Source: Streptococcus suis (GTDB lineage: Bacteria > Bacillota > Bacilli > Lactobacillales > Streptococcaceae). Taken from it: DNA of 64,000 nt. A program made the translations under genes and the position numbers. Where the stretch lies: positions 1-64,000 of the forward strand of contig NZ_POIZ01000087.1 of assembly GCF_002960425.1 (NCBI RefSeq). Reading direction: 5' to 3'. The notes below the pieces were generated by a model, which saw nothing but the letters and a program-made list of their open reading frames with translations, was not told the DNA's origin and did not search any database. Of this stretch, positions 1 to 8,580 are shown one piece after another. Within the stretch, counting starts at the first letter, position 1, and each line of letters begins with the position of its first letter.

Positions 1-63
1 TCTAATGTGAGTTTCGTCGCTTTTCATTATAGGGCATATGGGACTTTTTTCTATACTCAAAAA

Positions 64-122
64 GGCTCCATAATCTCTACAGTGGATTTACCCACTACAG
101 AAATTATAGAGCCCTTTTTTTC
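64..122 (+). terminator. Long imperfect hairpin followed by a T-run
   Basis: GGCTC (64-68) pairs with GAGCC (109-113), with further arms ATAAT/ATTAT and AGTGG/CCACT inside, followed by a run of T. It can end transcription entering from the left edge. The long imperfect stem could equally be a leftover end of a mobile element. No gene lies in 1-152. Confidence 0.55.
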
Positions 123-152
123 TATCTTGTTCAGAATTTGTCCAAAAAAGTT

Positions 153-338
153 TTAGAATAGTTGTCTGATTTTCTCAAAGTCGTCTTCTTTCTGGTCTTG
201 GAATAGATGGGTGTAGGTCTTGAGTGTTTCCAGTACATCTTTAGCTAAACAATGTGAAGTTGTTACGGGAAGAGGCAGTTGAGTTTGAGTTGCTATCGCG
301 AGGGAAGTGTTGGAATTTTTGATTGACATGGTGAACAA
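153..338 (-). pseudogene. C-terminal remnant of a tyrosine recombinase (integrase)
   Basis: A 58-61 residue frame opening at an ATG at 329, or a TTG at 338, with no clear ribosome binding site. Its second half has the look of a phage/ICE integrase C-terminus: a DVLETLKTYTHLF stretch, containing the position of the nucleophilic tyrosine, followed by an acidic/basic helix. The R, K, HxxR and GH boxes that precede this in intact integrases are absent, so it cannot be an active recombinase. Inference: relic of an element that once occupied this site. A small unrelated hypothetical protein remains possible. Confidence 0.4.
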
Positions 339-351
339 TATTTGCTATCAT
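323..351 (+). promoter_or_regulatory. Promoter of the higBA-type operon
   Basis: TTGACA (323-328), 17-nt spacer, extended TGC-TATCAT (-10 at 346-351). The expected start of transcription, 7 nt downstream, is the A of the toxin ATG at 358, so the mRNA should be leaderless. The promoter overlaps the end of the minus-strand integrase remnant. Confidence 0.7.
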
Positions 352-357
352 TAGTTT

Positions 358-714
358 ATGGAAAAACCTAAATTTGAGTTTTATGAGCGTCCTAATGGGC
401 AGGTGGAGTTTGTTGAGTTTTTACAAAGTTTACCTGTGAAGGATAGGGCAAAGTTATTGGATATTATCCAGCATGTTCAGGAACATGGTTTGCTGGTCGC
501 TCAAAGGATGGAATGGGTGAAGAAGTTGGATAAGGAGATTTTTGAAATCCGTTCAAAGGTTTCTAGTAATATCCAGAGGGCTTTGTATTTTCATGTGGTT
601 GGCAATCGGTATGTGATTACTCATGGATTTACAAAGAAAACACAAAAGACACCGAAGGTACAGATTGAGCATGCCAAGGCTATGAAGCTTGAATTTGAAA
701 GAAGAGGTGAATGA
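358..714 (+). CDS. RelE/HigB-like toxin of a type II toxin-antitoxin pair
   Basis: 118 residues with the phage-derived Gp49/HigB-like pattern: an N-terminal helix pair, a basic centre (RMEWVKKLDKEIFEIRSK), then beta strands and a HGFTKKTQKTP motif with a C-terminal helix, typical of RelE-superfamily mRNA interferases. Toxin-first order with an HTH antitoxin behind it is the HigBA arrangement. There is no Shine-Dalgarno before the ATG and the predicted transcript begins at that ATG. The stop at 714 lies 2 nt before the antitoxin ATG. Family assignment is from recalled motifs; activity is not shown. Confidence 0.8.
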   Translation: MEKPKFEFYERPNGQVEFVEFLQSLPVKDRAKLLDIIQHVQEHGLLVAQRMEWVKKLDKEIFEIRSKVSSNIQRALYFHVVGNRYVITHGFTKKTQKTPKVQIEHAKAMKLEFERRGE

Positions 715-715
715 T

Positions 716-991
716 ATGGCAACTATTGTATTTGACGATTATTTGGCTGAGCAGTTAAAAGACGAGGAATTTAAGACGGAGTTTATTCAGTCAAGAGCGC
801 AGACTGAGCAAGCTGTTCAGCTCTTACTTACTCGGGAAGCCGCTGGTTATAGTCAGCGTGAGCTGGCTGAGTTGGCTCATGTTCCTCAATCGACAATAGC
901 TAGGATTGAGAAGGGTGCCAATACGAGTATTGATACCCTAAGTAAAATCGCTAAGGCTTTAGGCAAGGAGTTGAAAGTATCATTTGTATAA
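716..991 (+). CDS. XRE-family HigA-like antitoxin
   Basis: 91 residues. The start was chosen at the ATG at 716 because a GAAGAGGTG ribosome site precedes it; the in-frame upstream ATG at 689 lies inside the toxin gene. Residues about 36-88 form a helix-turn-helix: SQRELAELAHVPQSTIARIEKG followed by a capping helix. It should bind the toxin and repress the promoter at 323-351. A GGCA...TGCC hairpin with TTTT (1064-1090) ends the unit. Confidence 0.85.
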   Translation: MATIVFDDYLAEQLKDEEFKTEFIQSRAQTEQAVQLLLTREAAGYSQRELAELAHVPQSTIARIEKGANTSIDTLSKIAKALGKELKVSFV

Positions 992-1063
992 TTTTTTGTT
1001 ATCTTGTCGCGATATGTCGCATTTGACATTTTTGATGTGATGAGAGGGTAGTATCAAATAATG

Positions 1064-1090
1064 GGCATTCGAGAAATCGGGTGCCTTTTG
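1064..1090 (+). terminator. Terminator of the higBA-type operon
   Basis: GGCATTCGA...TCGGGTGCC stem with G-U pairs followed by TTTTG. The rest of 992-1302 holds an AATAGAAAGGAG segment at 1097-1111 with no start codon behind it, and the ltaE promoter. No convincing gene was seen there. Confidence 0.5.
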
Positions 1091-1232
1091 TTGTAGAAAA
1101 TAGAAAGGAGAAGTCATCAGTACTGTGGGTGTATAGTGGTTTTCTAATCCAACTTGTCATACAGGCTCCCTCTAGTTTTCTTTCCAACCTTGTCCTAAAT
1201 GTCCAGGAAATGCTAAGAAAGAATAAGAATGG

Positions 1233-1277
1233 TATAATGAAAAAGCTGAATTAAAGCCTATTAAATCAGGCTTTTTC
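1233..1277 (+). promoter_or_regulatory. Extended -10 promoter with a promoter-proximal terminator hairpin
   Basis: TGG-TATAAT (-10 at 1233-1238) puts the transcript start near 1245. Just downstream AAAGCCT (1253-1259) pairs with AGGCTTT (1268-1274) and runs into TTTTTC. This is an intrinsic terminator inside a ~58-nt leader of the aldolase gene, so readthrough could be regulated (inference). Confidence 0.5.
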
Positions 1278-1302
1278 ATATTACTATGATCAGGAGAAAA
1301 TC

Positions 1303-2331
1303 ATGTTACATTTTGAAAATGACTATAACAAGGGTGCCCACCCTGCCTTGCTAGAAGCCTTGGTTGCAAGCAATCAAGAGGGATTATCAGGCTATGGTAC
1401 GGATACCTACACAAAGTCTGCCATAGAAAAAATTAAACTGGCAACTGCCTGCCCTCATGCACAAATCACCTTTTTGGCAGGTGGAACGCAAACCAATCAA
1501 ATTGTCATCTCATCTATGTTGGCATCTTATGAGGGTGTCATTGCAGCAGATACAGGACATATCTCCACCCATGAAGCAGGAGCCGTTGAGTTCACTGGGC
1601 ATAAGGTCATGACCTTGCCACATAAAGACGGCAAAATTTCAGCGGATGCTGTGGATAGCTTTATCAATGACTTCTATGCAGATGCCAATCATGCTCACAT
1701 GGTTCATCCAGGTATGGTTTATATTTCCCATCCGACGGAATATGGCACACTTTATAGCAAGTCAGAGCTGGAGGACTTAGCAAATGTCTGTCGCAGTCAC
1801 AATATTCCTCTCTTTTTAGACGGGGCTCGCTTGGGCTATGGACTTGCGGCTCCTGATACGGATTTGGATTTATCGACAATCGCAGAGCTGACGGATGTTT
1901 TTTATATCGGAGGGACAAAACTCGGTGCCCTAATGGGTGAAGCATTGGTCTTTACCAAGAACAATCAACCGAAGAATTTTGTATCGATTGTCAAGCACCA
2001 TGGCGCCTTGTTGGCAAAGGGGAGATTGACAGGAGTTCAGTTTGACTGCTTGTTTACTGATGACTTGTATCTTGAATTAGGCCGTCATGCTATCGCAATG
2101 GCAGAGCAGTTAACACAGATTTTGGAAGAAAAAGGTTTTTCATTCTATCTCAAATCACCAACCAATCAGCAATTCGTTATTGTTAAGAATGAAGAATTGA
2201 CTAGATTGACAGAAGCTGGAATTGCCTATGGTTTCTGGGAAAAATATGACGACAGCCACAGTGTTATCCGCTTTGCGACCAGCTGTTCAACCAGTCAAGA
2301 AGATATGGATGAATTAAGAAAAATACTGTAG
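1303..2331 (+). CDS. ltaE: Threonine aldolase family PLP enzyme
   Basis: 342 residues of the beta-eliminating lyase / fold-type I family. The cofactor-binding lysine is Lys206 in YIGGTKLGA; LFLDGARLGYG is the Asp motif contacting the pyridine nitrogen and FLAGGTQTN the phosphate-binding loop. The family cleaves L-threonine or L-allo-threonine to glycine and acetaldehyde in the cytosol. The ATG at 1303 has AGGAG 7 nt upstream. It is monocistronic between its leader terminator and the bidirectional terminator at 2337-2365. Substrate stereospecificity cannot be read from the sequence. Confidence 0.85.
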   Translation: MLHFENDYNKGAHPALLEALVASNQEGLSGYGTDTYTKSAIEKIKLATACPHAQITFLAGGTQTNQIVISSMLASYEGVIAADTGHISTHEAGAVEFTGHKVMTLPHKDGKISADAVDSFINDFYADANHAHMVHPGMVYISHPTEYGTLYSKSELEDLANVCRSHNIPLFLDGARLGYGLAAPDTDLDLSTIAELTDVFYIGGTKLGALMGEALVFTKNNQPKNFVSIVKHHGALLAKGRLTGVQFDCLFTDDLYLELGRHAIAMAEQLTQILEEKGFSFYLKSPTNQQFVIVKNEELTRLTEAGIAYGFWEKYDDSHSVIRFATSCSTSQEDMDELRKIL

Positions 2332-2336
2332 AAACT

Positions 2337-2365
2337 AAAAAAGAAAGGGTCAACCTTTCTTTTTT
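2337..2365. terminator. Bidirectional terminator between convergent genes
   Basis: AAAAAAGAAAGG and CCTTTCTTTTTT form a perfect stem with A- and T-tracts on either side. It serves ltaE on the + strand; the stop codon of the minus-strand gene lies inside it. Confidence 0.85.
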
Positions 2366-2733
2366 GTCTGTAGATAATGATAACGATAGACAGTATAGCC
2401 TTCAATCAGGCGATAGCCTAGTCCACCTAAAATGGCTTTTACTATAAAAACAATATGATTTGCGATGGGTGCCTGGACAGTCAATCCGAAAAGGATACCC
2501 AAGATAATCCAAGCAAGTACCGCCCACCATAGATGTTTGAATGGCGTGTATTGTCCATCTCTCTCTTTGACTTCATTAGATACTCTGACTGCACAGCTGG
2601 ATAAGATAACGATAGGAAGAAGTGAATGAGTGTTAAACGGTGCTGGTAACAATGATGCCAACAGGGAGATTTCAATGAATGAAGACAGCAATAACTAAAC
2701 TAAAATAGGTATCCTGAGAATAAAGTATTTCAT
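2350..2733 (-). pseudogene. Membrane protein gene interrupted by a TAG at codon 13
   Basis: The natural start is the ATG at 2733: AGGAGGTG stands just upstream, behind a good promoter (TTGCAC 2775-2780, 17 nt, TATACT 2752-2757). Translation gives MKYFILRIPILV and then TAG at 2697-2695. The same frame continues without a shift for another 115 codons, encoding two or three hydrophobic segments (VLAWIILGILFGL, IVFIVKAILGGLGYRLI). A TTG at 2691 could in principle restart but lacks a ribosome site. Function unrecognised. Intact signals with one internal stop suggest recent inactivation, strain-specific suppression or a sequencing error. Confidence 0.75.
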
Positions 2734-2751
2734 CTTGCACCTCCTGAATTT

Positions 2752-2780
2752 AGTATAGTAAACCAAGGGAAGTTGTGCAA
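2752..2780 (-). promoter_or_regulatory. Promoter of the interrupted membrane-protein gene
   Basis: On the minus strand TTGCAC (2780-2775), exactly 17 nt, TATACT (2757-2752), then AGGAGGTG and ATG at 2733. The conserved signals show that the reading frame below was a functional gene. Confidence 0.65.
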
Positions 2781-2791
2781 ATAGTTATGTA

Positions 2792-3205
2792 TCATTCTTG
2801 AGAAGAACTTGTTGTTGCTTCAGTAGAGCTCTCCGTGCTGCTACCTGTTTCAGTGGTACTTGTCTGGCTTCCCTGACTTGAAGACGTTTCTGCAGTTATT
2901 GACGAACTGCTGTAATCTACTTTAGAGTTAGTTTCGGTTTGGCTAGAATCTGTCGTTTCAGTGCTGGAACTTGTTGGTACTTGTATGTGAATGGTTGGGC
3001 TAATTGCTGAAGATTGACTAGTGCTGGTAGAACTGGATGAGCTTACCGAGCTACTTGGGCTAGTATTGGCTACCGTTGATTTTGCAGTAAAGGTATAAAT
3101 AGTAATGCAGGCAGTAATAATCCCTAATATAGAGCCGATTAAGGTCAACAATTTTTGTAGTCTGGATAAGGTAGATTGGTGTTCGTTTCTGTTTGATGCT
3201 TTCAT
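2792..3205 (-). CDS. Ser/Thr-rich protein with one membrane segment
   Basis: 137 residues. A basic N-terminus is followed by a single hydrophobic helix (about residues 18-38, LLTLIGSILGIITACITIYTF). The rest is low-complexity Ser/Thr/Glu with many SSS and TET runs, so it is probably an exported, glycosylatable or spacer-like surface tail. There is no LPXTG or lipobox. The ATG at 3205 follows GGAGG. The N-terminal membrane motif resembles small streptococcal DUF6556-type proteins by recall. Function unknown. Confidence 0.6.
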   Translation of the reverse strand: MKASNRNEHQSTLSRLQKLLTLIGSILGIITACITIYTFTAKSTVANTSPSSSVSSSSSTSTSQSSAISPTIHIQVPTSSSTETTDSSQTETNSKVDYSSSSITAETSSSQGSQTSTTETGSSTESSTEATTSSSQE

Positions 3206-3317
3206 GTCGTATCCTCCAACTCCATCTTAAAAAACCAAGTTTAAAACTATCTTAAAGAGTGGAAACAAGATGTGAAACGTGATAAAATAGGACTATTGCA
3301 AGCAAAGGAATGAAAAA

Positions 3318-4460
3318 ATGATTTATTTTGACAATGCAGCCACGACTCAGGTCTATCCAGAAGTTCTCAAGACCTATACGGAAGTGGCGACAAAAATCTG
3401 GGGAAACCCCTCTAGTCTCCACAATCTGGGTAGTCAGGCAACACGTATTTTGGAAGCATCTCGCAAGCAAATCGCAGAATTGCTTGGCAAGGACAGCAAG
3501 GAAATCTTTTTCACCTCAGGTGGTACGGAAGGTGACAACTGGGTCATCAAGGGAGTGTCATTTGAAAAGGCTCATCTGGGCAAGCACATCATCGTGTCAG
3601 CTATCGAGCACCCAGCGGTAAAAGAGTCAGCACTTTGGCTCAAAACACAAGGTTTTGAGGTGGATTTGGCTCCGGTCAATGCCCAAGGTTTTGTGGATGT
3701 TTCAGCCTTAGAAAGCTTAATTCGTCCAGATACCACACTGGTTTCTATCATGGCCGTTAACAATGAAATTGGTGCCATTCAGCCCATTCAGGAAATATCT
3801 CAACTGTTAGCTGATAAGCCAACCATTTCCTTCCATGTGGATGCAGTGCAGGCTATCGGCAAGGTGCCAACGGAAGGGTATCTGACAGACCGAGTTGATT
3901 TTGCTAGTTTTTCAGGTCACAAATTCCACTCTGTCAGAGGAGTAGGTTTCGTCTATATTAAGTCAGGCAAGAAAATCGCTCCGCTATTGACAGGAGGAGG
4001 GCAGGAAAGCGACAAACGCTCAACAACGGAAAATGTGGCTGGAATTGCTGCAACGGCTAAGGCGCTCCGCTTGACCTTGGACAAGGCGGCAGATAGCCAG
4101 AAGCGACTGGCAGCCATGAAGCAGATCCTGGTGGATGAATTGGGCAAATATACAGATGTGACAGTCTTTTCTGGGCTAGAGGACTTTGTGCCAAGCATTG
4201 TGACGTTTGGGATTAAAAACATCCGAGGCGAGGTCATTGTCCATGCCTTTGAAGACCACCAGATTTACATTTCGACCACCTCAGCCTGCTCGTCTAAGGC
4301 TGGAAAACCAGCTGGAACACTGATTGCTATGGGTGTTCCGCAGAAGTTGGCTCAAACTGCCGTCCGAATCAGCTTGGATGATGATAACGATATGGGGCAA
4401 ATCGAACAATTCCTCACGATTTTCAAACAAATTTATCAGAACACACAGAAAGTAAGGTAG
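3318..4460 (+). CDS. iscS: Cysteine desulfurase (IscS/NifS type)
   Basis: 380 residues. It moves sulfur from L-cysteine to acceptor proteins through a PLP-bound persulfide. Visible: N-terminal [11 protein letters not shown] lysine 202 in [11 protein letters not shown], and catalytic Cys324 in TSACSSKAG. thiI follows after one nucleotide, the usual streptococcal pairing, so the sulfur very likely goes to ThiI for 4-thiouridine synthesis and possibly to other acceptors. The ATG at 3318 has AAAGGAA upstream. Length and motifs are normal. Confidence 0.9.
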   Translation: MIYFDNAATTQVYPEVLKTYTEVATKIWGNPSSLHNLGSQATRILEASRKQIAELLGKDSKEIFFTSGGTEGDNWVIKGVSFEKAHLGKHIIVSAIEHPAVKESALWLKTQGFEVDLAPVNAQGFVDVSALESLIRPDTTLVSIMAVNNEIGAIQPIQEISQLLADKPTISFHVDAVQAIGKVPTEGYLTDRVDFASFSGHKFHSVRGVGFVYIKSGKKIAPLLTGGGQESDKRSTTENVAGIAATAKALRLTLDKAADSQKRLAAMKQILVDELGKYTDVTVFSGLEDFVPSIVTFGIKNIRGEVIVHAFEDHQIYISTTSACSSKAGKPAGTLIAMGVPQKLAQTAVRISLDDDNDMGQIEQFLTIFKQIYQNTQKVR

Positions 4461-4461
4461 C

Positions 4462-5679
4462 ATGAACTATTCAGAAATTATGATTCGCTATGGCGAATTG
4501 TCAACCAAAGGGAAAAACAAGATGCGGTTTGTCAACAAACTCCGCAATAATATCAAGCATGTCCTGTCTGTTTACCCAGAAGTGACGGTTTATTTTGACC
4601 GTGACCGTGGTCATGTCTATTTGAACGGGGCAGATTATCAGGAAGTCTCAGCTTCTTTGAAGAAGATTTTTGGGATCCAAAATTTCGCACCATCTTATAA
4701 GATTGAAAAGTCTGTTCCAGCCTTGAAAGAGGCAGTTGTGGAGATTATGCAGTCTATTTACAAGGAAGGGATGACCTTCAAGATTGCGGCGCGTCGTAGC
4801 GACCACAGTTTTGAATTGGATAGTCGTGACCTCAACCAAGTTCTTGGAGATGCGGTTTTCACAGCCATTCCAAATGTTCAGGTACAGATGAAGTCGCCAG
4901 ATATTACTCTGCGGGTGGAAATTCGTCCTGACGCTGCTTATATTTCCCATGAAGAAATCAAGGGAGCAGGTGGTCTTCCAGTTGGGACATCTGGCAAGGG
5001 AACGCTCATGCTATCAGGTGGTATTGATTCGCCAGTTGCGGGCTATTTGGCACTGAAACGTGGGGTTGAAATCGAAGCCCTGCACTTTGCAAGTCCGCCT
5101 TATACTAGCCCAGGTGCACTTAAAAAGGCCCATGATTTGACTCGTAAATTGACTGCCTTTGGTGGTAATATCACCTTTATCGAAGTGCCGTTTACAGAAA
5201 TTCAGGAAGAAATCAAGAAAAAGGCACCTGAAGCTTATTTGATGACCTTGACACGTCGCTTCATGATGCGGATTACAGACCGAGTACGGGAAGAGCGTGG
5301 TGCCATGGTTATTATCAATGGTGAAAGTCTAGGACAGGTTGCCAGTCAGACCTTGGAATCCATGCAGGCTATCAATGCGGTGACAAATACACCTGTTATC
5401 CGTCCAGTCGTGACCATGGACAAGTTAGAAATCATTGATATTGCTCAAGAAATTGATACCTTTGATATTTCCATCCAGCCATTTGAGGATTGCTGTACCA
5501 TCTTTGCCCCTGACCGTCCTAAAACTAATCCTAAAATCAAGAATGTCGAGCAATACGAAGCTCGTATGGATGTAGAGGGCTTGGTGGAACGAGCTGTTGC
5601 AGGGATTATCGTAACTGAAATTACACCGAAAGAGGAAGTACAGGACGAAGTAGATAGAATAATAGAGGACTTGCTATAA
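4462..5679 (+). CDS. thiI: tRNA 4-thiouridine synthetase ThiI
   Basis: 405 residues: an N-terminal ferredoxin-like/THUMP region (about 1-165) and a PP-loop ATP pyrophosphatase domain with SGGIDSPV beginning at residue 185. As in other Gram-positive ThiI proteins there is no C-terminal rhodanese domain; an EDCCTIFAP pair of cysteines is present. It adenylates U8 of tRNA and receives sulfur from the adjacent desulfurase. The last 148 bp recur at 6908-7055 with an alternative tail (DSLIADLL instead of DRIIEDLL), so the present 3' end was remodelled by an insertion. Confidence 0.92.
   Translation: MNYSEIMIRYGELSTKGKNKMRFVNKLRNNIKHVLSVYPEVTVYFDRDRGHVYLNGADYQEVSASLKKIFGIQNFAPSYKIEKSVPALKEAVVEIMQSIYKEGMTFKIAARRSDHSFELDSRDLNQVLGDAVFTAIPNVQVQMKSPDITLRVEIRPDAAYISHEEIKGAGGLPVGTSGKGTLMLSGGIDSPVAGYLALKRGVEIEALHFASPPYTSPGALKKAHDLTRKLTAFGGNITFIEVPFTEIQEEIKKKAPEAYLMTLTRRFMMRITDRVREERGAMVIINGESLGQVASQTLESMQAINAVTNTPVIRPVVTMDKLEIIDIAQEIDTFDISIQPFEDCCTIFAPDRPKTNPKIKNVEQYEARMDVEGLVERAVAGIIVTEITPKEEVQDEVDRIIEDLL
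5532..5679 (+). repeat. Left copy of the duplicated thiI 3' end
   Basis: Matches 6908-7055 without gaps. Positions 5579-5657 are identical to 6955-7033 over 79 bp; the flanks carry scattered substitutions, densest in the last 22 bp. This copy supplies the current thiI stop codon. Confidence 0.95.
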
Positions 5680-5680
5680 G

Positions 5681-6283
5681 ATGAACGACTTTTTTAATGG
5701 ATTATTACATGCACTTAGTTGGGACAAAGACCTGACTAATGTAATTTTAGGAAACCATTTGAGTTGGTCTTACGCTTTGGGAATAACCATCAATTTTCTC
5801 ATTTGCCTAGTGATATTTATTCGTTTTGTTCGCTCTTTGTTGAAAAATGTGAAGAAATCAGATAGTTGGCGGTTGCATTGGTCCAACTATTATCAGAACA
5901 GTATTTCAATCGTGGGCCGTATGCAATTTTGGCTAACAGTTCCCCTAACTTTATTATTTATTGTTTGTATCACTGTTTATTTTCTCGGCTTTCGTGTGGT
6001 GAATGGGCTGACGCGCTACCATTATTTTACCTCTCAAGAGTTAAGCCCGTCTTATGCACTAGTGACTATAAAAGATGCCAATGTCGGAAGCTATAGAAGT
6101 CCCTACTCTAAATTAGTTCTTCAGGTGCATATTGCGGGATATAGTCAAACAGTTAATGTCAGCAATAGTTCAAAGACTATAGCTCGGTACTTTCGGCCTT
6201 TAGAAGGGAATATCTATCCTGCACTTGTAGAGGTGAATTCAAATAACGAAATTGTTTACATTTCTAATATACTGATTGATTAG
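5681..6283 (+). CDS. Two-pass membrane protein of unknown function
   Basis: 200 residues with hydrophobic helices at about 31-53 and 84-106 and a soluble C-terminal domain of about 90 residues rich in beta-type segments (ending NEIVYISNILID). It starts one nucleotide after the thiI stop. It has the same topology as the next gene (two helices, then a small beta-rich C-terminal domain) though identity is low, so the two look like diverged paralogs. Both lie inside the segment bounded by the thiI 3' duplication, so they are probably cargo. No catalytic motif was recognised. Confidence 0.65.
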   Translation: MNDFFNGLLHALSWDKDLTNVILGNHLSWSYALGITINFLICLVIFIRFVRSLLKNVKKSDSWRLHWSNYYQNSISIVGRMQFWLTVPLTLLFIVCITVYFLGFRVVNGLTRYHYFTSQELSPSYALVTIKDANVGSYRSPYSKLVLQVHIAGYSQTVNVSNSSKTIARYFRPLEGNIYPALVEVNSNNEIVYISNILID

Positions 6284-6316
6284 TAGAGACGTATTTGGAG
6301 AGAAGGGGTAAATGAG

Positions 6317-6901
6317 ATGGACATTATGTCAGATATATTCCATGCTATAGGGGATACATTTATATTACGAAGTCATTTAGTAAATATTACGTATGGGGAG
6401 CCGCCAACAGTAGGATTTTTAATTGGAATAATAATCAACCATGCCTTTGCTCCTGTATTTATTTTATTTTTTCTTCTTCCTAAACGGAGAAGTGAATTAC
6501 CTGCTATTATTAAAAAAGTAAAACAAGTATTTCAAGAGTTACGCTTTGACGTGATGAAGTATGTTATTCTGTTCATTTGTATCCTATTGGGGTTCGTTGC
6601 TGTCTATGACATTAAGAGGACTTTATCAGCTCATGCTTATTTTGTCCAGCATCCTGTCGTTGATAGTAAGCAAGGTGTCCTATCTCACTTTTATATCAAA
6701 AAAGGTGGCAGTAGAGCCAGTCATGCAGATATTTATTGCTATCTTACGATTGACAATGAACATATTCCAGTTTATTTTTCGGATGGAAATAAGCGTATAG
6801 CCAACGCTATCCTTAAGGATGGAAAGGATTATTATCAGGTCCGTGTCGGTCTTGATAAAAATGGTAAAGCTGTCTCGGTCAATGAATTTATAAATAATTA
6901 A
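6317..6901 (+). CDS. Two-pass membrane protein, likely paralog of the preceding gene
   Basis: 194 residues, with a second possible ATG at 6326. Hydrophobic helices at about 31-53 and 77-97 precede a C-terminal domain beginning around residue 105 ([28 protein letters not shown]). GAAGGGG lies upstream of the ATG. It is followed at once by the second copy of the thiI 3' end. The arrangement of two related small membrane genes suggests an immunity or signal-response role, but nothing in the sequence proves it. Confidence 0.6.
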   Translation: MDIMSDIFHAIGDTFILRSHLVNITYGEPPTVGFLIGIIINHAFAPVFILFFLLPKRRSELPAIIKKVKQVFQELRFDVMKYVILFICILLGFVAVYDIKRTLSAHAYFVQHPVVDSKQGVLSHFYIKKGGSRASHADIYCYLTIDNEHIPVYFSDGNKRIANAILKDGKDYYQVRVGLDKNGKAVSVNEFINN

Positions 6902-6907
6902 GAATAG

Positions 6908-7055
6908 TAAAATCAAACATGTCGAGCAATACGAAGCCCGTATGGATGTTGAAAGCTTGGTGGAACGAGCTGTTGCAGGGATTATCGTAACTGAAATTAC
7001 ACCGAAAGAGGAAGTACAGGACGAAGTAGATAGTTTGATTGCTGATTTACTATAA
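6908..7055 (+). repeat. thiI: Right copy of the thiI 3' end
   Basis: Untranslated fragment preserving the frame for the ThiI C-terminus and a TAA stop at 7053-7055. It probably marks the original chromosomal thiI end, displaced 1376 bp by insertion of the two membrane-protein genes. Confidence 0.9.
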
Positions 7056-7094
7056 TTCTCGTTTTGTTTTCAGAAACCGTAAGGAAAATACATG

Positions 7095-7121
7095 AAAATC
7101 TAGCTTTTGCTAGATTTTTTT
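7095..7121 (+). terminator. Terminator after the thiI region
   Basis: AAAATCTAGC, loop TTTT, GCTAGATTTT and a T-tract: a perfect stem, 40 nt after the original thiI stop. Confidence 0.85.
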
Positions 7122-7201
7122 GTCGAATTGTTCGGAAAAACGCGATTTGTATGGTATAATAAGATTTCACAAATATTTTTTCTAATCTAAAAGGAGGAGT
7201 T

Positions 7202-8527
7202 ATGAAAAAAGGAGCCCTAACAGGTTTACTCCTGTTCGGTATGTTTTTTGGTGCAGGAAACCTGATTTTCCCGCCTGCGCTTGGTGTCTTGTCTGGTGAG
7301 AATTTCTGGCCAGCAATTTTAGGATTTGTCGTATCGGGTGTCGGGATTGCCGTTATTGCCTTGATTGTGGGTACTTTAAATCCCAAAGGTTATGTCCACG
7401 AGATTTCACGCAAGATTTCACCTGCTTTTGCAACAATCTATCTTGTAGCCTTGTACTTGGCCATTGGGCCCTTCTTTGCCATTCCGCGTACGGCAACAAC
7501 GTCCTTTGAAATTGGTATCGCACCATTGTTGAGCGAAAGTAGCGTTTCCTTGTGGTTATTGGTTTTTACTGCCTTGTATTTCGTTGCTGCTTATCTAATT
7601 GCCCTCAATCCATCACAAATTTTGAATAGTATCGGTCGTATTTTAACTCCTGTTTTTGCCATTTTGATTGTGATTTTGGTTGTACTTGGTATTGCTAAGT
7701 ACGGGTCAACCAGTCCACTACCAGCTTCAGAGGCTTATTCAGCTGGACAGGCATTTGGTACAGGATTTATTGAAGGCTATAACACTCTTGATGCACTGGC
7801 TTCCATCGCTTTCAGTGTGGTTGCGGTTAATACCTTGAAGCAACTTGGCTTCTCAAGCAAGAAGGAATATATTTCAACCATTTGGTCAGTTGGATTAGTC
7901 GTTGCTTTGGCCTTCTCAGCACTTTATATTGGTTTGGCTTTCCTTGGAAATCATTTCCCTGTGCCTGCTGATGTTTTGGCGTCCGATACCAATAAGGGTG
8001 TTTATATTCTTTCGCAAGCAACTCAGGCTATTTTTGGTCCAAGTGCCCAAATTTTCTTGGCTGCCATGGTTATCGTTACCTGTTTTACAACAACGGTTGG
8101 TCTTATCGTTTCTAGTGGAGAATTCTTTGCAGAGCGTTTCCCACGTTTTAGCTACAAAGTCTATGCGACTGTCTTTACCTTGATTGGCTTTGGTATTGCC
8201 AACCTTGGTTTGAGCAAGATCATCGCTTTCTCTATCCCTGTTCTTTTGGTACTCTATCCAATTACCATCTGTATTGTCTTGATTACCATTGTCAATAAAT
8301 TTGTACCACTTTCTACTTACGGTATGCAACTGACAGTAGGAGTAGTAACAGCATTGTCACTTGCAGAAGTCTTGGCTGGTCAATTTGGTTGGACTGCAGT
8401 GTCAACTGCGATTGCAAGTCTACCATTGGCAGGTCAATCATTGGCCTGGTTATTGCCAGCTCTTGTCGGAATCGTCCTCTCTCTCTTCTTACCAAACAAG
8501 CAGGAGAGCGAAGTTTTCGAAATGTAA
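7202..8527 (+). CDS. brnQ: Branched-chain amino acid transport carrier BrnQ
   Basis: 441 residues, about 12 hydrophobic helices. It begins with the family signature GLLLFGMFFGAGNLIFPPALG and contains the IGPFFAIPRTATTSFE segment. It imports leucine, isoleucine and valine with a cation gradient across the plasma membrane. The start was chosen at the ATG at 7202 behind AAGGAGG. An extended -10 (TGG-TATAAT, 7155-7160) gives a short leader. A terminator follows at 8540-8567. Confidence 0.92.
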   Translation: MKKGALTGLLLFGMFFGAGNLIFPPALGVLSGENFWPAILGFVVSGVGIAVIALIVGTLNPKGYVHEISRKISPAFATIYLVALYLAIGPFFAIPRTATTSFEIGIAPLLSESSVSLWLLVFTALYFVAAYLIALNPSQILNSIGRILTPVFAILIVILVVLGIAKYGSTSPLPASEAYSAGQAFGTGFIEGYNTLDALASIAFSVVAVNTLKQLGFSSKKEYISTIWSVGLVVALAFSALYIGLAFLGNHFPVPADVLASDTNKGVYILSQATQAIFGPSAQIFLAAMVIVTCFTTTVGLIVSSGEFFAERFPRFSYKVYATVFTLIGFGIANLGLSKIIAFSIPVLLVLYPITICIVLITIVNKFVPLSTYGMQLTVGVVTALSLAEVLAGQFGWTAVSTAIASLPLAGQSLAWLLPALVGIVLSLFLPNKQESEVFEM

Positions 8528-8539
8528 GAAAAATGATAC

Positions 8540-8574
8540 AAAACACTTGCATTTGCAGGTGTTTTTGTTATAAT
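8540..8574 (+). promoter_or_regulatory. brnQ terminator overlapping the rplU promoter
   Basis: ACACTTGC/GCAGGTGT stem with TTTTT ends brnQ. Within it TTGCAT (8547-8552), 16 nt, TATAAT (8569-8574) forms the promoter for the ribosomal operon, so the -35 lies in the terminator stem. Confidence 0.7.
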
Positions 8575-8580
8575 AGGACT

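Noticed and set aside
999..1187. Minus-strand frame of ~60 codons in the higA-ltaE gap, with a GAGGGAG before an ATG at 1163
   Set aside because: It runs through the higBA terminator, has no recognisable protein character and no terminator or promoter of its own.
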